The notes beneath the pieces were generated by a model. That model was not told the origin of the DNA. It did not search any database and saw nothing but the letters and a program-made list of their open reading frames with translations. Made by a program: the position numbers and the translations under genes. A DNA stretch of 64,000 bases from Bog-756 sp963839925 (GTDB lineage Bacteria > Actinomycetota > Acidimicrobiia > Acidimicrobiales > RAAP-2), in contig CAWIWV010000001.1 in NCBI GenBank assembly GCA_963839925.1, positions 558,001 to 622,000 of the forward strand, read 5' to 3'. The first letter of the stretch is position 1; every line of letters begins with the position of its first letter. This document shows positions 61,073-64,000 of this stretch, piece after piece.

Positions 61073-63388
61073 TCAACCTCGGCCGGTGACCTTCACGCAC
61101 TGGCGTGGGATGCTCGCGTCGGCACTGGGTGCGAAATCGGCCGTGCTGGAGTAGCTGCTTGCGAAGCACCAGTCGCCGGCCGCGGTCGGGATGAATGCGG
61201 CGGACGTCGCCCTCGACGTCGCGGACGCGATGGCGTGCAACGTGATCGGTTTCCCGACACGACGGCGCGTCGAAGCGCAACGAGCCGGATGCGAGGTCGG
61301 GCCACAGATGTAGAAGGTGACGGTGCCGAACGGTGGTTCGACGCTGGCGCCGTCTTTCACCTTTGCGACGTCGGTGTCCGAACGTCCGAGGGTGATGGTC
61401 CCGGTGGTCGGGTTCGCCACTGTGGTGGTCGGGGCGCGGACCACAGTGAAGCTCTGAGGATGGCCGGTCGCGGCGCCGTAGTCGGTTCCCGTCGCGACGG
61501 AGGCAGTCAACGTGCACTTACCGATTCCGACGAAGTACGCCACGTAGTTCGCGATCTGACACACCTTCGTGGTCGATGACCTGATCGACTGGATGCCGTC
61601 ACCGGTCGTGTCCACGTTCAAGAACGCGGAAGGCGCGTCGTAGACGCCCACTGCAGGAAGGTTGTCGATGTAGGGGACCGACGGTGTGAGGTGTCGAACG
61701 GTGAAGCATCCGGCGGTGGTGTCATTGAGGCTGGGCAGGTAGTTGGAGTCACCCTGCACATAGTCGGCCTCGAAGCACCAGGTTCCGGCCGCCGTCGGCT
61801 GAAAGGTCGGTGAGACAGCGCTGGACTGGTCGCCCGCCGACGGTGCAAGCGGGGAGGTTCCGACCGTGACGTCATAGTTCGAGCAGGAGGCCGCCGTGGT
61901 TGGGCCGCACGCGGTGAACACCACGTTCCCCGTCGGTGGGGGACCGGCGGTGATGCCTGAGACCGAGGCCGACTCGGTGAGGCTTCCTCCAACGGTGAAA
62001 CTGCCGACTGACGGCGTGCCGGTGGTCGTCGATGCGGCCATGCCGCAGAGTCCACTCGGTGAGCTGGTGGTGCCGATATTGTCCGACCAGGTGTCGTTGG
62101 TGCTCTGCGTTCCGGCGCCGGACGAATCGTCCTGGCAGTCGGTGACGAGGCTTCCGTGGATGTAGTTCCCCGAAATCGTCCCTGGCGGCGCGTTGCCCGA
62201 GCTTCCCGAGATCCAGATCCCGTACCCGTCGCTCGTCAAGGTGTTGTCCTCGACGGTGAAGTCGCCCGATCCTTCGGTCACCTGGATGCCCTGACCGTCT
62301 GCGGCCTGACCGTCGCCCCAACCTTCGATGGTGTTGTCCTCGATGGTGGTGCTCTGGTCGTCCCCCGAGGTGGGGGTCACCGTGATCGCTCCACCCGGGT
62401 GAGTGGCTCCGTCGCCCACCAACGTGTTCGAGGACACCGCAGTGGAGTCATCGCCGCCTGCGAGGAGTACCGGTCCGACCGCGGCGGTGTCGTTCGAATC
62501 GGTGACTCGGTAGACGTTGTGGGTGATCAAAGCAGCCGTCGCGCACAACAAGGAGACGAGGGCCTGGTCCTCGTCCTGGCCGTTCACCTCCGACGTGTTG
62601 TCGGAGATGACCAAGCCGTCGCTCGAACTCGGACAAGTCGTACCGGTACTCGGTCCGGCGGTGTCGATGCTCCCACCGGGTCCGGAGAGATCGGAGAAGT
62701 CGTTTCCCTCGATCGTCACATTGTCGGCAGGTTCTCCCACGATTCGGATGGCCTGGCCCTCGTTGCCGGTCTGTGCAGTGGAACCGACCGACTGGGTGAA
62801 CTCGTTGTCTGCGATGTCCGTCGCCCCTGGGTTGGAGACGTTGTCGGTGTTGAAGTCGATCCCACCGTCGCTCACGTCCATGATGTTGTCGTCGAAGGTC
62901 CATGCGCTCCCCACCTCGGTCGCCTGGATCTCTCCGGCGTTGCCCGCGTAGCCGGTCAGTGAGAATCCGTCGACGGTTCCAGTGGTCGCACCGGCGCCGA
63001 AGAAGATCCCTCCCGCTCCATCGATCGTTGTCTCGGGTTCGCCACTGCGACCAACCGCGTCGGCGCCGAACTCCGCTCCATCGAGTGTCAGCGGTTCGTC
63101 GATCGAGAGGTTCTGTGGGTAGGTCCCAGCACAGACGTAGATGGTCGAACCGGACGGGGCGCCGGCGATCGCCGATTGGATACTGGTGAACCCTGGGGTG
63201 CCGCAGGCTGAAGGGAGCTGATCCTGGTCCGCGTAGCTTCCGTTGTTGACGATGATCGCGCCGCTCGGCGGAAGGGGCTGGGCGCTCGCTTGGGTCGTCG
63301 ACAGACCGAAGCCGACCACGTTCAACACTCCGGCCAGCAGTGAGGTCACGACCCCCGCCCGAGCGACACGATTCCTCGGTGCGTTCAA
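61073..63388 (-). CDS. Secreted right-handed beta-helix protein with Ig-like domains
   Basis: Starting at TTG 63388, which follows a GGAAGGGTGGG ribosome binding site, the product has 771 residues. A normal signal peptide (RARNR-like basic start, then VTSLLAGVLNVVGFG) ends near AQA. ATG 63472 is an alternative start. Residues 50-430 are a right-handed parallel beta-helix: GSTIYVCAGTYPQNLSIDEP, NVTIEGNDFSD and TTIEDNTIEGWG show the repeating N-D-N and T-I-x-x-N-x ladder. The C-terminal third holds two or three Ig/Big_3-type domains, each with TGNVVFTACGPTT- or GTVTFYICGPTS-like strands and conserved cysteines (TAAGTWCFEADY, AAGDWCFASSY). It is a probable surface or extracellular protein with unknown ligand. 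Confidence 0.85.
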   Translation of the reverse strand: MNAPRNRVARAGVVTSLLAGVLNVVGFGLSTTQASAQPLPPSGAIIVNNGSYADQDQLPSACGTPGFTSIQSAIAGAPSGSTIYVCAGTYPQNLSIDEPLTLDGAEFGADAVGRSGEPETTIDGAGGIFFGAGATTGTVDGFSLTGYAGNAGEIQATEVGSAWTFDDNIMDVSDGGIDFNTDNVSNPGATDIADNEFTQSVGSTAQTGNEGQAIRIVGEPADNVTIEGNDFSDLSGPGGSIDTAGPSTGTTCPSSSDGLVISDNTSEVNGQDEDQALVSLLCATAALITHNVYRVTDSNDTAAVGPVLLAGGDDSTAVSSNTLVGDGATHPGGAITVTPTSGDDQSTTIEDNTIEGWGDGQAADGQGIQVTEGSGDFTVEDNTLTSDGYGIWISGSSGNAPPGTISGNYIHGSLVTDCQDDSSGAGTQSTNDTWSDNIGTTSSPSGLCGMAASTTTGTPSVGSFTVGGSLTESASVSGITAGPPPTGNVVFTACGPTTAASCSNYDVTVGTSPLAPSAGDQSSAVSPTFQPTAAGTWCFEADYVQGDSNYLPSLNDTTAGCFTVRHLTPSVPYIDNLPAVGVYDAPSAFLNVDTTGDGIQSIRSSTTKVCQIANYVAYFVGIGKCTLTASVATGTDYGAATGHPQSFTVVRAPTTTVANPTTGTITLGRSDTDVAKVKDGASVEPPFGTVTFYICGPTSHPARCASTRRRVGKPITLHAIASATSRATSAAFIPTAAGDWCFASSYSSTADFAPSADASIPRQCVKVTGRG

Positions 63389-63781
63389 GAACCCACCCTT
63401 CCGGTCTCCCGCCCGATCGATCCGGCTGTCCGCCAGCGGGCGATCTCCTGTCAGGGTAGCCGACCCCGGCATGGCCGGTCCTGCTGGGATTCGGACTCGG
63501 ACCGTGTATCGCACGGGGATGTTTGACACATCCCTCAGACGACACAAGAGCGCTCTCTGCAAGAGATCAATGACGCCGAACGCGCCTCAAACCCCACCTT
63601 CAGTGTTGCCTTCACCGCAGACAGCGACCCCCGTTATTCCGACCTGTCTGACAGGGATTCAGAACGCCACACTGATCGCGGCGGGGTCGCCACAAACATC
63701 ACACTCGCGAGCTGCCCAGACAGCAGTGCAATGCCCTGGAAAGAACTCGAAATCAGTTGCGCGGGAATCGGCCCGCCTAGC
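63389..63781. other. Intergenic region between the beta-helix gene and the SRP RNA gene
   Basis: No gene is visible. A perfect inverted repeat GGGATGT (63516-63522) / ACATCCC (63528-63534) with a five-base loop lies about 130-145 bp upstream of the TTG start of the beta-helix gene and may be an operator. The promoter of the SRP RNA gene begins at the right end. Confidence 0.4.
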
Positions 63782-63787
63782 TATACT
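63757..63787 (+). promoter_or_regulatory. Promoter of the SRP RNA gene
   Basis: TTGCGC (63757-63762) and TATACT (63782-63787) are separated by 19 bp, which is longer than ideal. The TATACT box is a good -10 hexamer and predicts a start near 63794. A promoter is expected here because the SRP RNA core begins about 50 nt further on. Confidence 0.45.
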
Positions 63788-63842
63788 TCGCTCTGTCGTC
63801 GGGCGTGGTATGGCATGCGTTGTTGGGGAAACGCAGGCAGCA

Positions 63843-63930
63843 GTACAGCCCACCTGACGTAGGCAGGAAACTGGTCGGCGAGTCAGGTCCGGAGGGAGCA
63901 GTTATGGCCGCGTTGAGGGGTGGGCCGTAC
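63843..63930 (+). ncRNA. ffs: Signal recognition particle RNA (4.5S-type)
   Basis: The conserved domain IV core TCAGGTCC-GGAG-GGAGCAG is at 63883-63901. It has the symmetric loop and a GGAG (GNAR-class) tetraloop where GGAA is more usual. The closing helix is GTACAGCCCACC (63843-63854) pairing with GGTGGGCCGTAC (63919-63930), 11 of 12 bases with one A-C mismatch. Together they define a small bacterial SRP RNA, which binds Ffh and targets membrane proteins. The real transcript may start near 63794 and include an extra upstream hairpin. In many bacteria ffs lies just before dnaX, beyond this window. Confidence 0.88.
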
Positions 63931-63934
63931 ATCT

Positions 63935-63957
63935 CGATCGTTCGTTCGCAACGATCG
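63935..63957 (+). terminator. Hairpin after the SRP RNA
   Basis: CGATCGTT (63935-63942) pairs perfectly with AACGATCG (63950-63957) around a seven-base loop, starting four bases after the SRP RNA helix. It has no U-tract. It probably ends the SRP RNA transcript or helps its 3' processing. Confidence 0.6.
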
Positions 63958-63985
63958 GAATGGCAGTTCCGGAGGAGCGTTCCGA

Positions 63986-64000
63986 ATGGAGCTCAGCGCA
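63986..64000 (+). CDS. Possible start of the next gene (five codons visible)
   Basis: ATG 63986 follows GGAGG (63971-63975) by ten bases and opens a frame that reads MELSA before the window ends. In related bacteria the gene after the SRP RNA is often dnaX, but five codons are too few to identify anything. Confidence 0.25.

Noticed and set aside
63904..64000. Open frame beginning with ATG inside the SRP RNA
   Set aside because: It lies within the conserved 3' strand of the SRP RNA and its terminator hairpin; no homology was seen and an RNA gene explains the sequence better.
1..64000. tRNA, rRNA, CRISPR, IS element, prophage or att site
   Set aside because: None was recognised by eye: no T-loop-like signature in a cloverleaf context, no regularly spaced repeats with spacers, and no transposase, integrase or phage genes.

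Overview
The window is high-GC DNA with densely packed, often translationally coupled genes. Its content points to an actinobacterium, most likely of the Acidimicrobiia type. The support is two F420-type luciferase-like oxidoreductases, two acyl-CoA dehydrogenases, an Rpf-like cell-wall hydrolase, an ECF41 sigma factor, a tripeptidyl-aminopeptidase-like lipoprotein, a YkcB/YkcC-like glycosyltransferase pair and a pentapeptide-repeat exoprotein. The lineage is inferred from gene families only. No rRNA or tRNA gene, insertion sequence, CRISPR array or prophage was recognised.

Layout. 1-3.7 kb: a truncated class V aminotransferase (minus) faces an acyl-CoA dehydrogenase / thioesterase / F420 oxidoreductase run (plus). 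3.7-7.3 kb: a small hypothetical protein, a protein ending in a PemK/MazF-like domain, and an FtsH-like protease whose N-terminus lies in another frame. 7.4-14 kb: a FAD oxidoreductase with its ECF41 sigma factor, a 14-TM MFS exporter coupled to a MerR regulator, and a thioredoxin-reductase-like flavoprotein overlapping a LUD protein. 14-18.8 kb: a secreted composite-repeat pentapeptide protein, a PilZ-containing cellulose-synthase-like enzyme and a small membrane protein. 19-28 kb: recC-recB-recD, with recB interrupted by one frameshift. 27.9-37 kb: a class III nucleotide cyclase, FkbM methyltransferase, AEC-like transporter, DUF1214-sulfotransferase pair, a secreted Ser/Thr-rich protein, a membrane diguanylate cyclase, a second F420 oxidoreductase and an SRPBCC protein. 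37-50.7 kb: an OafA-type acyltransferase, a MarR-controlled heterodimeric ABC exporter, aldehyde dehydrogenase, MMPL transporter, tyrosine phosphatase, VOC protein and second acyl-CoA dehydrogenase. 50.8-58.4 kb: the GT39/GT2 pair, an OmpR-type two-component system and a lipoprotein hydrolase. 58.5-64 kb: a DUF998-like protein, a cold-shock protein, an Rpf-like protein with a long structured leader, a secreted beta-helix protein, and the SRP RNA gene just before the window ends.

Themes. c-di-GMP may be both made (GGDEF protein, 34.5-35.6 kb) and sensed (PilZ synthase, 16.2-18.1 kb). Envelope and surface functions recur throughout. RecBCD supplies double-strand-break processing. Two single-base frameshifts, in the ftsH-like gene and recB, look more like sequence errors or recent mutations than biology. 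Non-coding features of most interest are the SRP RNA, the Rpf leader, an 11-bp triple repeat upstream of the response regulator, and repeats upstream of the MarR gene.
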